Source: Desulfosporosinus sp.
GTDB taxonomy: Bacteria; Bacillota; Desulfitobacteriia; Desulfitobacteriales; Desulfitobacteriaceae
Reading direction: 5' to 3'
Length of the DNA: 35,277 bases
NCBI GenBank assembly: GCA_031292095.1
Contig: JARLHU010000134.1
Coordinates: forward strand, 1-35,277
Shown: piece by piece, positions 24,221 to 33,400 of the stretch
Layout of the letters: every line of letters begins with the position of its first letter
Numbering within the stretch: position 1 is the first letter of the stretch
Notes under the pieces: model-generated
Seen by the model: the letters and a program-made list of their open reading frames with translations, nothing else
What the model was told of the DNA's origin: nothing
Databases searched by the model: none
Made by a program: the position numbers and the translations under genes

Positions 24221-25041
24221 AGCTTGTACCCTCGAGGGGTAACCATATAAGGGCCTATCATACGGGTTTGAGAGTTCCCAATAATTACGGTGGTCAGCAT
24301 ATCAATCGGGTGATTTGTAAAATCACCCAGTGTGGTCATGAGCACACTGGACTCCTCGCCCCGTAAGGCCTCACGGACAAGACCAACCGGAGTTTCAGGA
24401 CGACGGTAACGAAGAACAATCTCACGCACAGTCTCAATGTGTTGCGGACGTCCTTTACTTTTGGGGTTATAAAGCGCAAAGATAAAATCCCCCTCAGCCG
24501 CTAAACGCACGCGTTTTTCAATGACTTCCCAAGGCGTCATGAGATCACTTAAGCTAATCACAGCAAAATCATGCATTAAAGGAGCACCCAACATGGAGGC
24601 GGCCGCATTGGCTGCCGTAATTCCAGGAACAATCTCGAGTGGAATGTCCAGAAGTCCCTCTTGCTCCAGTAACTCAATAACAATACCGGCCATACCGTAA
24701 ACCCCGGCATCCCCACTACTCACGACAGCTACCCTATGCCCCTCGGCTGCTAAACGAATCGCCTCTCGACAGCGGTCAATTTCTTGACGCATCCCGTTGA
24801 CGACAATCTCCTGATTCGTTAAATACGGACGAATGAGATCTATGTAGGTTTTATAACCAACAACGTAGTCTACTTCCTTCCAGACCGTCTGAACCCGTTG
24901 GGTCATATGTTCAGGATCTCCGGGCCCGATGCCCACGACACAGAGTTTTCCACGCTGATTGCTACCGTCACTCCCTGATACTTGGTCTTCGGGAGAACTA
25001 GCCGTCCCTTTTGAGTTCCCAGTAAGCTCGCTGCTTCGCAT
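24217..25041 (-). CDS. cbiH: Cobalt-factor III / precorrin-3B C17-methyltransferase with N-terminal extension
   Basis: 274 residues. The tetrapyrrole methylase core starts at about residue 31 (GKLCVVGIGPGDPEHMT), with SSGDAGVYGMAG and IVPGITAANAAASMLGAPL. It methylates C17 and contracts the ring. The first 30 residues (MRSSELTGNSKGTASSPEDQ) are low in complexity, and no other start codon exists between the ATG at 25041 and the core. The gene therefore overlaps cbiG by 139 nt, far more than other overlaps in this operon. A GGACGGGG lies before the ATG. Confidence 0.92.
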   Translation of the reverse strand: MRSSELTGNSKGTASSPEDQVSGSDGSNQRGKLCVVGIGPGDPEHMTQRVQTVWKEVDYVVGYKTYIDLIRPYLTNQEIVVNGMRQEIDRCREAIRLAAEGHRVAVVSSGDAGVYGMAGIVIELLEQEGLLDIPLEIVPGITAANAAASMLGAPLMHDFAVISLSDLMTPWEVIEKRVRLAAEGDFIFALYNPKSKGRPQHIETVREIVLRYRRPETPVGLVREALRGEESSVLMTTLGDFTNHPIDMLTTVIIGNSQTRMIGPYMVTPRGYKL

Positions 25042-26006
25042 ACCCCGTCCACTCCTATCTTTTCTGATACAAACTTCGATCGACTTAACTGTTCCTGTTC
25101 ATTAACCGCTTGGATTTCCTCGGCGCGAAAGGTCTGAAACGGAACCCGCAGGTGTTTCGCCGCTTCAATCAAACCAAGTTCGTCGGATTTAAGGTCAATA
25201 CTATAAATCCCTGCCACTGCTTTAAGGGAGGCCCCGATTTGCTCAACGGCAGAAGTGATCCCCTCTAAGACCGCTTCAGTGGTAATGCCTCGCCGACATC
25301 CAACCCCAACACTTAAGACCGGTGGAATTATATAAATGCAATCCTCTTTAATAGTTAGGTGCGGAAAAGCGTCCAAAATAACATTGGCTTTTTCTTGCTC
25401 GTTTTCAGTTAAAAAATGATAATGTTCATCGGATACCCAGGCGTATTCAGGTTTTAATGGGTAACTTGTCCAGACGTTAAGAAATCCCTGCTCTAAAAGT
25501 AAGCGATTGACAGTGGGTAAGTGGTCTATCGGTTCAACTTTCCAACGATATCGTCGGGCGTATTCATCGGGAGCAACCAAACCTCTGCCATCAGTGGCTG
25601 TCGTAATAACCGCTAAAGCTCCGATCTGCTGGGCAATATGATTGGCCCAGGCGTTGGCACCGCCCAAATGCCCAGAAAGCAAAGGAATAATAAACTTACC
25701 TTCTTCATCTAAAACAAGTATAGCCGGATCGCGGTCTTTACGTTCGATCAGGGCAGCGATTTGGCGCACTACAATCCCTGTAGCCATGACAAAAACGAGC
25801 ACGGAATACTCCCGCCAGAGGCTCGGAACGATGTCACTCAAACGCCGAAAACGTTGCTCGTGATTTTTATATTGGCTTAGGACTTCTTGGCTAAGGGTTT
25901 TGTCATGGCAAAAAATGTCTCGAGCAACTGTGTTCGGAAGCATTGCGCTAATACGTCGGGCCGTGGCCAGGCCACGATCAGTCAACGCCACTAGTGCTAC
26001 TTTCAC
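24903..26006 (-). CDS. cbiG: Cobalt-precorrin-5A hydrolase
   Basis: 367 residues from a GTG (MKVALVALTDRGLATARRIS). The central domain shows FVMATGIVVRQIAALIERKD and LSGHLGGANAWA. The C-terminal domain shows LSVGVGCRRGIT and ends after LVLPKTKYQGVTVAI. It opens the lactone and removes C20 as acetaldehyde. The last 23 residues after GVTVAI are unlike the family and read through the overlap with cbiH. The start overlaps the cbiF stop as GTGA. Confidence 0.95.
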   Translation of the reverse strand: MKVALVALTDRGLATARRISAMLPNTVARDIFCHDKTLSQEVLSQYKNHEQRFRRLSDIVPSLWREYSVLVFVMATGIVVRQIAALIERKDRDPAILVLDEEGKFIIPLLSGHLGGANAWANHIAQQIGALAVITTATDGRGLVAPDEYARRYRWKVEPIDHLPTVNRLLLEQGFLNVWTSYPLKPEYAWVSDEHYHFLTENEQEKANVILDAFPHLTIKEDCIYIIPPVLSVGVGCRRGITTEAVLEGITSAVEQIGASLKAVAGIYSIDLKSDELGLIEAAKHLRVPFQTFRAEEIQAVNEQEQLSRSKFVSEKIGVDGVCEAASLLGTQKGRLVLPKTKYQGVTVAISVENSVSWASGPEILNI

Positions 26007-26791
26007 GTTTCAGTGCCTTGGCGGTATTCATGAGTAAAGGTCGGATCATAGAGCTTAGAACGCGCGTAACCGTTGGACGGATCCAGGAAGTCTCCGACCA
26101 AGATCTGAGCTTGTTTCCGGATACCCGCCACTTTCACCTTTTCCTCAATCGTTGCCAAGGTCCCCAGAAGAATCTCTTCATCCGGCCAACTCGCTTTTGA
26201 GATGACGGCAATAGGGGTTGAGGGCGGGTAACCTTCCAGCAATGCTTTTACGACAGATCCCATATCCTGGACACTTAGGAAAATCGCCATACTGGCTTGG
26301 TGTTTTGCTAATTTGGCAAGCGCTTCACTCTCTGGTACAGGGGTTCGTCCGGCCAAGCGGGTCAGAATCAAGGTTTGACTGATCTCCGGCAAGGTGAATT
26401 CCCGCTTGACTGCCGCTGCGGCGGCGAATACTGAACTGACCCCTGGAATGACGGAATAAGGAATATTGTGTTTGTCTAAGTGGTCGAATTGCTCCTTAAT
26501 TGCTCCGTACACACTGGGGTCTCCGGTATGAAGACGCACAATAGTTTCCCCCTGCATCGTTCCCTCATACATTAATTTGACCACTTCTTCGAGCGTGAGA
26601 TGAGCACTGTCATGAATAGGTGTACCTGAGCGACAAAGCCCAAGCAACTCCGGGTTAACTAGAGAGCCAGCGTATATAACGCGGTCCGCTCGCTCCAAGG
26701 CGCGGGATCCTTTGACCGTTATGAGCTCCGGATCGCCTGGCCCGGCCCCTACAAAAATAACTTCTCCGTTAGTTTTTTTCAAACTCACCAT
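26003..26791 (-). CDS. cbiF: Cobalt-precorrin-4 C11-methyltransferase
   Basis: 262 residues with the methylase start VIFVGAGPGDPELITVKG, then VRLHTGDPSVYGAIKEQ and VIPGVSSVFAAAAAVKREFT. It adds a methyl group at C11 using SAM. GGAGG lies close to the ATG at 26791; a GTG three bases later is an alternative. It overlaps cbiL by 23 nt. Confidence 0.95.
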   Translation of the reverse strand: MVSLKKTNGEVIFVGAGPGDPELITVKGSRALERADRVIYAGSLVNPELLGLCRSGTPIHDSAHLTLEEVVKLMYEGTMQGETIVRLHTGDPSVYGAIKEQFDHLDKHNIPYSVIPGVSSVFAAAAAVKREFTLPEISQTLILTRLAGRTPVPESEALAKLAKHQASMAIFLSVQDMGSVVKALLEGYPPSTPIAVISKASWPDEEILLGTLATIEEKVKVAGIRKQAQILVGDFLDPSNGYARSKLYDPTFTHEYRQGTET

Positions 26792-27506
26792 TTTTCCTCC
26801 CTAACAAATCTTTTTTTACGAGCAGCAAGCTCAGATAATCGACTTTTTCAGAGGCAAAGTCCAGGGGTTTAGGCTCCCAGCGGATAGCCTCCCCGGGCTG
26901 TCCGAGTCGAGTTAACAAGACTGCTTTTCTCCCCCGTTGTTCGAGCAGAGTCAACATCTCCGGAAGTCTTCTCGACACTTTCATTAAGACTAAATTGGGG
27001 AAATTAAGATATTCTCCCACATCATCTGTGCTCGGCAAAATAAGCAGCGGCTCATCTCCCGTCGCGAGAGGCAGGTTAATCTTGGCTGCCGCTGCGGCCA
27101 TGGCCGTGATCCCCGGAACAGTGGCGATACACTCCTGGGGTAGCTCTGCTTGGAGAATGTTAAGTAGGTAACTGTAAGTACTATAGAGCGAAGGATCACC
27201 TAAGGTGATAAAGGCAACAGATTTGCCCTGCTTCAGTTCAACTAGAAGAGTTTGTGCCCCATCTTGCCAGGCTTTTGCTAAAACCTGTTGATCCGAAGTC
27301 ATTGGCAATTCAAGTTCAATTAAGCGGACGTTGGGTGGACAATGAACTTTGGCGATATCCCAGGCTACGCTTTCTCGCTCTAACTTAGATTTCGGGATGG
27401 CTACCACATCGACTGTTTGTAAAACATCGACCGCTAGTAAGGTCAATAGACGAGGATCCCCGGGGCCGACCCCGACCCCATATAATTTTCCCCATGTTGT
27501 ATTCAT
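26769..27506 (-). CDS. cbiL: Cobalt-factor II / precorrin-2 C20-methyltransferase
   Basis: 245 residues starting MNTTWGKLYGVGVGPGDPRL. TLGDPSLYSTYSYLLNIL and VPGITAMAAAAAKINLPLA identify the CbiL/CobI subgroup. It methylates C20. The ATG overlaps the cbiET stop as ATGA. Length is normal. Confidence 0.95.
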   Translation of the reverse strand: MNTTWGKLYGVGVGPGDPRLLTLLAVDVLQTVDVVAIPKSKLERESVAWDIAKVHCPPNVRLIELELPMTSDQQVLAKAWQDGAQTLLVELKQGKSVAFITLGDPSLYSTYSYLLNILQAELPQECIATVPGITAMAAAAAKINLPLATGDEPLLILPSTDDVGEYLNFPNLVLMKVSRRLPEMLTLLEQRGRKAVLLTRLGQPGEAIRWEPKPLDFASEKVDYLSLLLVKKDLLGRKNGEFEKN

Positions 27507-28789
27507 GTATTTTCCCCTTTTCGTGCTGATAATATAAAGATCGGATTCATGGCTTGGGCCATATGTAGGGTTTGAACCGCCTTCCAGCGAACCACTTGAA
27601 TCGAAACAGTATCGATCTCCTGATAGTTAAGCTCCGTCAGCAGTTTCAGTCCCTGAGCCACTGTTTCGATGGTTACTGCCGTGATCACAACTCTTCCACC
27701 GGCAACGAGTGGCACTTGTTTTAAGATTTCCGACAACCGCCCATTACTTCCGCCGATGATACAGACATCGACTGGGGGAAGTTCCCCAAAAACATCCGGT
27801 GCCGCCCCAGCAATCAGTCGAAGATTAGAAACACCAAACTTTGTCTGATTGGCAAGGATAAGTTCTTGAGCCTCTGGATTATGTTCTATGGCGTAAACGA
27901 GCCCTTCAGTAGCGAGAGTGGCGGCCTCAATACTGATGCTTCCTGTGCCAGCCCCGATGTCAACAACCCGGTCAGAGAGCGAAATTTGGGCTTTAGCAAG
28001 CACTTGAACTCGAATTTCAGCCTTCGTCATGGGAACTTTACCCCGCAGGAATTCTTCGTCTGGAATCCCAAGCCTGCATCCGGAACCTCGCTTAAAGGAT
28101 TGAGTAGACTTCTGACTATTAGGAAGTGCATTTTGCTCGTAATTACGTTTGTTATCACGCTCGGTATTCTGGTTCTTAGCAGGATATAGGATCACAATAG
28201 CATTCTTTAACAAAGTTTTTTCCTGTGCCAAATGCTCTGCATCCGTCGTTAGCCATAATTCCTCCGGATAAGCAAGGGCATTCCCTACGGAAATATGAGG
28301 ATTATAGCCACGCTCCAGATAGCGCTGGGCGATTTTCTGGGGAGTATTTTCTCCACCCGTCAGAACTGCTGTTGGCCGAGTTATCCTCTCAGGCAATACG
28401 GACAACTCTCGACCATGAACACTTGCAAACGTAGCTTCTTGCCAAGCAAGCCCAGCTCTCGCAAAGGCAAATTGGAGTGAACTAATTCCAGGATAGACCT
28501 CAATTGTTTCCTCCGGAAATTCTTTTTTCAGTCTCGGTAAAAAACTGAAAAATCCTGGGTCGCCGGAGACTAAAACTCCCACAACCTTTTCTTCTATAAG
28601 CGCGTTTCTAATCACTTCAATACTGCTGTGTAGGTTACCGGATAGGGGATACTGTCGTCCTTCGAAATCAGGAAAGAGTTCGAGAGCTCGAGACCCTCCA
28701 ACTAAAATTTCACAGTTCTTTACAATTTCAGTGATTACCGGCGGCAACCATTCTGACCGTCCAGGACCAATGCCGATCACTTGTAACAT
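27503..28789 (-). CDS. cbiET: Fused cobalt-precorrin C5,C15-methyltransferase/decarboxylase
   Basis: 428 residues, a CobL-like fusion. Residues 1-205 are CbiE (start MLQVIGIGPGRSEWLPPV, with VSGDPGFFSFL and VYPGISSLQFAFARAG). A polar linker of about 40 residues follows (NQNTERDNKRNYEQNALPNS). The CbiT part begins at EEFLRGKVPMTKAEIRVQVL, with the SAM motif VVDIGAGTGSISIEAA. It methylates C5 and C15 and decarboxylates the acetate side chain. It is the first gene after the B12 riboswitch and terminator. The ribosome site is GGGAAGAAGG. Confidence 0.96.
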   Translation of the reverse strand: MLQVIGIGPGRSEWLPPVITEIVKNCEILVGGSRALELFPDFEGRQYPLSGNLHSSIEVIRNALIEEKVVGVLVSGDPGFFSFLPRLKKEFPEETIEVYPGISSLQFAFARAGLAWQEATFASVHGRELSVLPERITRPTAVLTGGENTPQKIAQRYLERGYNPHISVGNALAYPEELWLTTDAEHLAQEKTLLKNAIVILYPAKNQNTERDNKRNYEQNALPNSQKSTQSFKRGSGCRLGIPDEEFLRGKVPMTKAEIRVQVLAKAQISLSDRVVDIGAGTGSISIEAATLATEGLVYAIEHNPEAQELILANQTKFGVSNLRLIAGAAPDVFGELPPVDVCIIGGSNGRLSEILKQVPLVAGGRVVITAVTIETVAQGLKLLTELNYQEIDTVSIQVVRWKAVQTLHMAQAMNPIFILSARKGENT

Positions 28790-28821
28790 TGAAAACCTTC
28801 TTCCCTTGTTTAATGGGTAAT

Positions 28822-28845
28822 AAAAAACGAGCCTGAGCGGCTCGT
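28822..28845 (-). terminator. Riboswitch expression-platform terminator
   Basis: ACGAGCC (28827-28833) and GGCTCGT (28839-28845) form a 7-bp stem with a 5-nt loop. On the minus strand it is followed by six T. It lies between the cobalamin aptamer and the cbiET start, so B12 binding probably favours premature termination. Confidence 0.85.
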
Positions 28846-28904
28846 ATGGTTCACCCTAAATAAACACACACATCTCCTATCGCTCGTAGGGTTGTGATGC
28901 TACT

Positions 28905-29060
28905 TAAGGCAGGTTTCCTGGCTTCAAATCATCATTCTCTACTTTTTCCTAGCCTTTGTCGGTAGGATATCTGAAGAGAACTCCTTGTTTACAGTGGCGG
29001 GACCGCGTCGGATTTTCACCGACTTCCCCTTTTAGATCCTCTATTGTAGAGGAAACCTTA
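28905..29060 (-). promoter_or_regulatory. Cobalamin (B12) riboswitch aptamer
   Basis: The minus strand carries the class hallmarks in order: AAGGTTTCC at the 5' end, AAAAGGGGAAGTCGGTGAAA, ATCCGACGCGGTCCC, the B12 box GCCACTG (28992-28998) and, at the 3' end, GAAGCCAGGAAACCTGCC (28905-28925). It controls the operon starting with cbiET. The family binds adenosylcobalamin, hydroxo- or methylcobalamin; the subclass cannot be told here. Confidence 0.95.
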
Positions 29061-29076
29061 AGTATAAATATAAAAT

Positions 29077-29105
29077 TAGAAAGAATTCGCTTGTCTAGAA
29101 GTATA
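29077..29105 (-). promoter_or_regulatory. Candidate promoter of the riboswitch-controlled operon
   Basis: Upstream of the aptamer the minus strand shows TAGACA, about 17 nt, then TTTATA. The -35 is one base from consensus; the -10 is weaker. Coordinates are approximate. No other candidate is better placed, but this is a weak call. Confidence 0.35.
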
Positions 29106-29225
29106 CGACCGATTGTCAGTTATTCTATAAGTATATACTAAATTCCTCTATTTCAAAATAAATTCTCGAAAAATTGTGATTAGTGAAAACGGACGGGAAA
29201 CAGAGTGCTAGGTTCTCTGTTTGCA

Positions 29226-30353
29226 CTAAGGCTCAATTGACCACTCCCAACCTTGTGCTTGCACAATTTCATGAGCTTGCGGATCCCAGCCAATCGGTTG
29301 ACCGTTCAGTAATGTCATGACCGTGCCAACGACTAGGCGTCCATATGTAAACGCCTGGGCCCGTTCACTGGCCAAGTGTGCCAAATGATGTAACAACCTT
29401 TGCTCTCCCAAAAGTAAAAGCTCCGAGGCGGCCCCTTCAGTGGTTGGTAACTCGGCAAGACGAGCCAAGGTGTCCACCTTAATTCCAGACAGGGCGGCGT
29501 GGGCCACTAAAATTTCCATGCGAGCATCGGCGACACGATTATGGGTATGAAAAACCCCTCCAGCTACTTTGATCAGCTTGCCGATATGACCTACCAAAAT
29601 AACCTGTTCTATCCCTCGGTAAGCCGCTTCTTCCAGAAGAAAGCCAACAAAGTTACTCATCTGGATCACGGCTTCGGACGGGACCTTAAAGCGCTCAGTG
29701 GCAACTCTAAAGCCATAGTGCCCGGGGGTGAGCACTATGGCTTTATGCCCATATGCCACCGCTTGATCTAATTCTGGCAGGATGGAGGTTTTAAAGGCTT
29801 CCTCAGACATCGGTCGGACAATCCCACTTGTTCCTAAGATCGAAATTCCTCCGATAATCCCCAACCTAGGATTGAGGGTGCGCATAGCAGCAGCTTCTCC
29901 GGTGGGTACTTCAATTATAATTTCAAGTTCTGCCTGAGGGAAGACCTCCCTTACCGCTTCCAGGATCATTTGTCTCGGCACCGGATTAATAGCGCTTTTT
30001 CCAACCTCTATCGCTAAACCTTTTTTTGTGACGGTCCCGACCCCCTGACCGCCTCGGATATGTACGTCTCCTTGGGGCGAAATAAAACGTGCTACCGCCT
30101 GGATCTCCAGGCCATGCGTAATATCCGCATCATCCCCACCGTCTTTGAGAATGTTCGCCCTGGCGAGCGGATATCCTGCTTCTCCCCCCTGGATAGGCAT
30201 CGTTAAACGCGCGGAACTAGGAAGAGGAATATCTACTCTATCAGGTAAATTATCTCCTCGGAGCAACAGGCAAGCCGCTTTAGCTGCACCGGCAGCGCAA
30301 CTTCCTGTTGTGTATCCTTCGCGCCATGTATGTCGATCTTTGTCTCGTGCCAT
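29226..30353 (-). CDS. cbiD: Cobalt-precorrin-5B C1-methyltransferase
   Basis: 375 residues with the CbiD start TWREGYTTGSCAAGAAKAA, GGDDADITHGLEI, GQGVGTVTKKGLAIEVGK, GISILGTSGIVRPMSEEA and VGHIGKLIKVAGGVFHTHN. It methylates C1 during ring contraction. The ATG at 30353 follows GAGAGGAATCT. It lies upstream of the riboswitch, with about 165 nt between its stop and the aptamer, so it is not under the same attenuator unless transcribed through it. Confidence 0.96.
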   Translation of the reverse strand: MARDKDRHTWREGYTTGSCAAGAAKAACLLLRGDNLPDRVDIPLPSSARLTMPIQGGEAGYPLARANILKDGGDDADITHGLEIQAVARFISPQGDVHIRGGQGVGTVTKKGLAIEVGKSAINPVPRQMILEAVREVFPQAELEIIIEVPTGEAAAMRTLNPRLGIIGGISILGTSGIVRPMSEEAFKTSILPELDQAVAYGHKAIVLTPGHYGFRVATERFKVPSEAVIQMSNFVGFLLEEAAYRGIEQVILVGHIGKLIKVAGGVFHTHNRVADARMEILVAHAALSGIKVDTLARLAELPTTEGAASELLLLGEQRLLHHLAHLASERAQAFTYGRLVVGTVMTLLNGQPIGWDPQAHEIVQAQGWEWSIEP

Positions 30354-30412
30354 AGATTCCTCTCAACAACCTTTCGTCATGACAACGCCACGCCCATAGT
30401 CTCAATAATCAG

Positions 30413-30450
30413 AGAATAGCAGTGTATTTACAATAATACACTGCTATTCT
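30413..30450 (-). terminator. Long hairpin between the NuoG-GltD gene and cbiD
   Basis: A perfect 16-bp inverted repeat (30413-30428 with 30435-30450, AGAATAGCAGTGTATT arm) with a 6-nt loop lies just past the stop of the 1204-residue gene. No T-run follows on the minus strand, so it may act as a terminator or as an mRNA-protecting hairpin. Confidence 0.55.
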
Positions 30451-30493
30451 AACTCAATATGGATTTTCTAAAGGGTTAAATATCCAGATAAGT

Positions 30494-33400
30494 TTATTTT
30501 AACCCATTTTCTTTCAGATAAACATTGAATTTCTTTTGAACTGTATCATAAACTTGTTTAGCCATGAACATCTTGTCCCCTTCAGGTACAGCTAAAACGG
30601 CTTTTTTGCCTTCTTTATTATAGCCGTCTGTATAAAGTACCTGAGAGCCACACGGATTGCTTCGGCTATTGGGGGTATAAATCGCGGTATCCGGACTTTG
30701 GGCCAGATATAAACCACTGTATTCGGGCACATCAGAGGATAACATTTCAGTAGCTTGCTTAACACTGGCAATCTTAATACCGAGATATTGACCTAACTTT
30801 GCTAAAGTAGCAAATACGGTGTTTTGATTGGCAAGGCTAATGGCGGGATTAACCGCTTGAATTTTACGATCGGATCTCGTAAAGGTACCTTTAGCTTCCG
30901 CAAAACTCCCGATTGGAATCACGATGTTAGACATCGCTGTCGTAGCGGTCTCAAAGATATCGAGTGTTACCACAAACTCAAGCTTCTGCAAGGCTTCAGC
31001 GAGCGTTGGATCAGTTCCTACGAGATCTTCTCCAATAATCAGGGCAGCTTTGATTTTTCCAGCGTTGATTTGTTCAATAATCTGCTTGCCTGGAACGTTG
31101 ACACCCATATCGATAAATCCTTGCGAATTACAATTGGAACGCATCAAAATAATTCCGCTATGAGGTTTACCCATTTTGCCAGTAATAACTGCCATATCAG
31201 CCAATAATTTAATCGCATCTGCTGTGACAATATTGTCATCAATAACGATGATTGCTTTTTTAGCTTCTCCATACATTTTGGCAAGCTTAGTGGCATCCTC
31301 AGAAGCTTGGGCATCCTTAACATAATCACTGAGATTGGTTAGATCTACGGCGCTATTTTCGACTTGTGCTTGGTTGACATAGCCACCGTCCAAGAGCGCT
31401 TTGATTAAGGACTTGATGAAGTCTAAACTATTGTCAAGTTTTAGGGAGAAATCAGCACATTCATCCATTCTGGTCTTACCATTACTGATGGAGACCAGTT
31501 TAGCTTTTTTCAGAGCAGCAGTCTTAATCTTTACTCCCATAACCGGGTTATTTTCGGCAATATTACCGACAGAAATTATCAAATCAGTACTGTATAGTTC
31601 CTCATAGCTGTTGGCAGAAGCGTTGGAACCCAGAACGCTTTCGGTCCCTGAAATATCCTTTTCAGCCATTGAGCCAATAAAGGTTGTTCCCAATTTGTCA
31701 GCAACTTTTTTCAAGATAAAGGCTTCTTCATTGGTAAAACGTGGGGAGGCGAAAATGGCTACACTGTCATTACCAAATTGACCTTGAACTAATTGGAGAT
31801 TTTTCGAAGTTAAAGTTAAGGCTTCCTCGAGAGAAACCTCAAGGGTACTGTCTTTTCTGCGGACCAGAGCCGTTTTAAGTCGACTTTGATCATTGACAAA
31901 GCCAATGCCAAATCGGCCGTTAACGCATAATAAACCTTCGTCTTGACTTCTGTCAGGGAGAGATTTAAACACAAGACTGCCTTTGGATTGAAGAATAATG
32001 TTACAGCCAACTCCACAATAGTTACAGACGGAACTGACATTATCAAATTCCACCGGAACTTGTTTGGGTACAGCGGCCCTTTCCATTAATGCTCCCGTGG
32101 GGCAGACATCAATACACTGACCGCAGGATATACAGGCACTTTCCTGAAGAGGGAGATTAAACTCTGGAATAACCTTGGTATCAAAGCATCTTTTTTCCAG
32201 TCCTATAGCTAGAATTCCAAGTCTTTCTTCACAGGCTCTGACGCACTGACCACATAAAATGCACTTATCAGGATTTCTGAGAATAAAGGGATGAGTTTGC
32301 GCTTCTTCTCTTTTATGCATTTCGCCAACTATGGCCGTCGTATTGATATTATATTTGCCGAAATAATTAACCAGCTTACATTCAAAATAATCATGACAGC
32401 CGCACTCCAGACATTTCGAAGCTTCCTTCAGAGCAGCCTCTTCAGTAAAGGTATCTGAAATTGCGCTAAAGCTAAGCTTACGTTTTTGCTCATCTACGAC
32501 AAAAGCATGTTGTCTGTCTTGTTTTTCGATGTGCACAAAGTCCGCTTCCGTTAAATCAGTTTGGGTAATGATCGAAGCTTCCGAAACCGGAATGATTTGA
32601 CCATATAAATAGCTATCAATTACCTTGGCGGCATTATTCCCTTGAGCTATCGCGATAACAGCGATTTTGGGACCGGTTGCTGCTTCGCCCCCAGCAAAGA
32701 CACCTTCCATATTTGTGGCAAAGGTATTGGGATCAACGTTAATGTTGCCCCGTTTGGAAACTTCAAGTTCTTTAATACTCCGAGCATTCACTTGCTGACC
32801 AATCGCCGAAATAATAAGATCTGCGTCAAGGGTGACTTCTTCGCCGGGAATAGGTTTAGGACTTCTTCTACCGGAGGCATCGGGTTCTCCCAGACTCATT
32901 TTTTGACACCGGACAGCTTTTGCTCTGGTTCCATCGCCGATAATTTCAACAGGGGCGACAAGGAACGTAAATTCAACGCCTTCTTCTTCTGCCTCATCGA
33001 TCTCAATCTTTTCTGCGGGCATTTCATCTCTGGTTCTGCGATAGATAACTTGAACGTGCTCGGCTCCCATACGTACTGCCGTCCGCGCCACGTCCATGGC
33101 AGTGTTTCCACCACCCACGACGATAACCTTATTGCCCATATACAAAGGCTCAGAATTGGTTACTTTTCCTAAAAACTCAATGCCCCCGAGAACACCTTCC
33201 ATGTCTTCTCCCGCACAGCCCATGCTGGTACTTTCCCAAGCTCCAATGGCTACGAAGACAGCATCATAAATTTTCTTGAGGTAGAGAAGGCTAATATCCT
33301 CACCAAGTTTGACATTACATTTGATTTCAACGCCCATTTTCCTGAGAGTGTTGATTTCAGCATCCAGAATTTCTTTAGGCAGACGGTATTCTGGAATACC

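Noticed and set aside
32642..33172. 176-codon plus-strand frame opposite the NuoG-GltD gene
   Set aside because: Antisense shadow; the sense strand carries conserved FAD/NAD motifs over the same bases.
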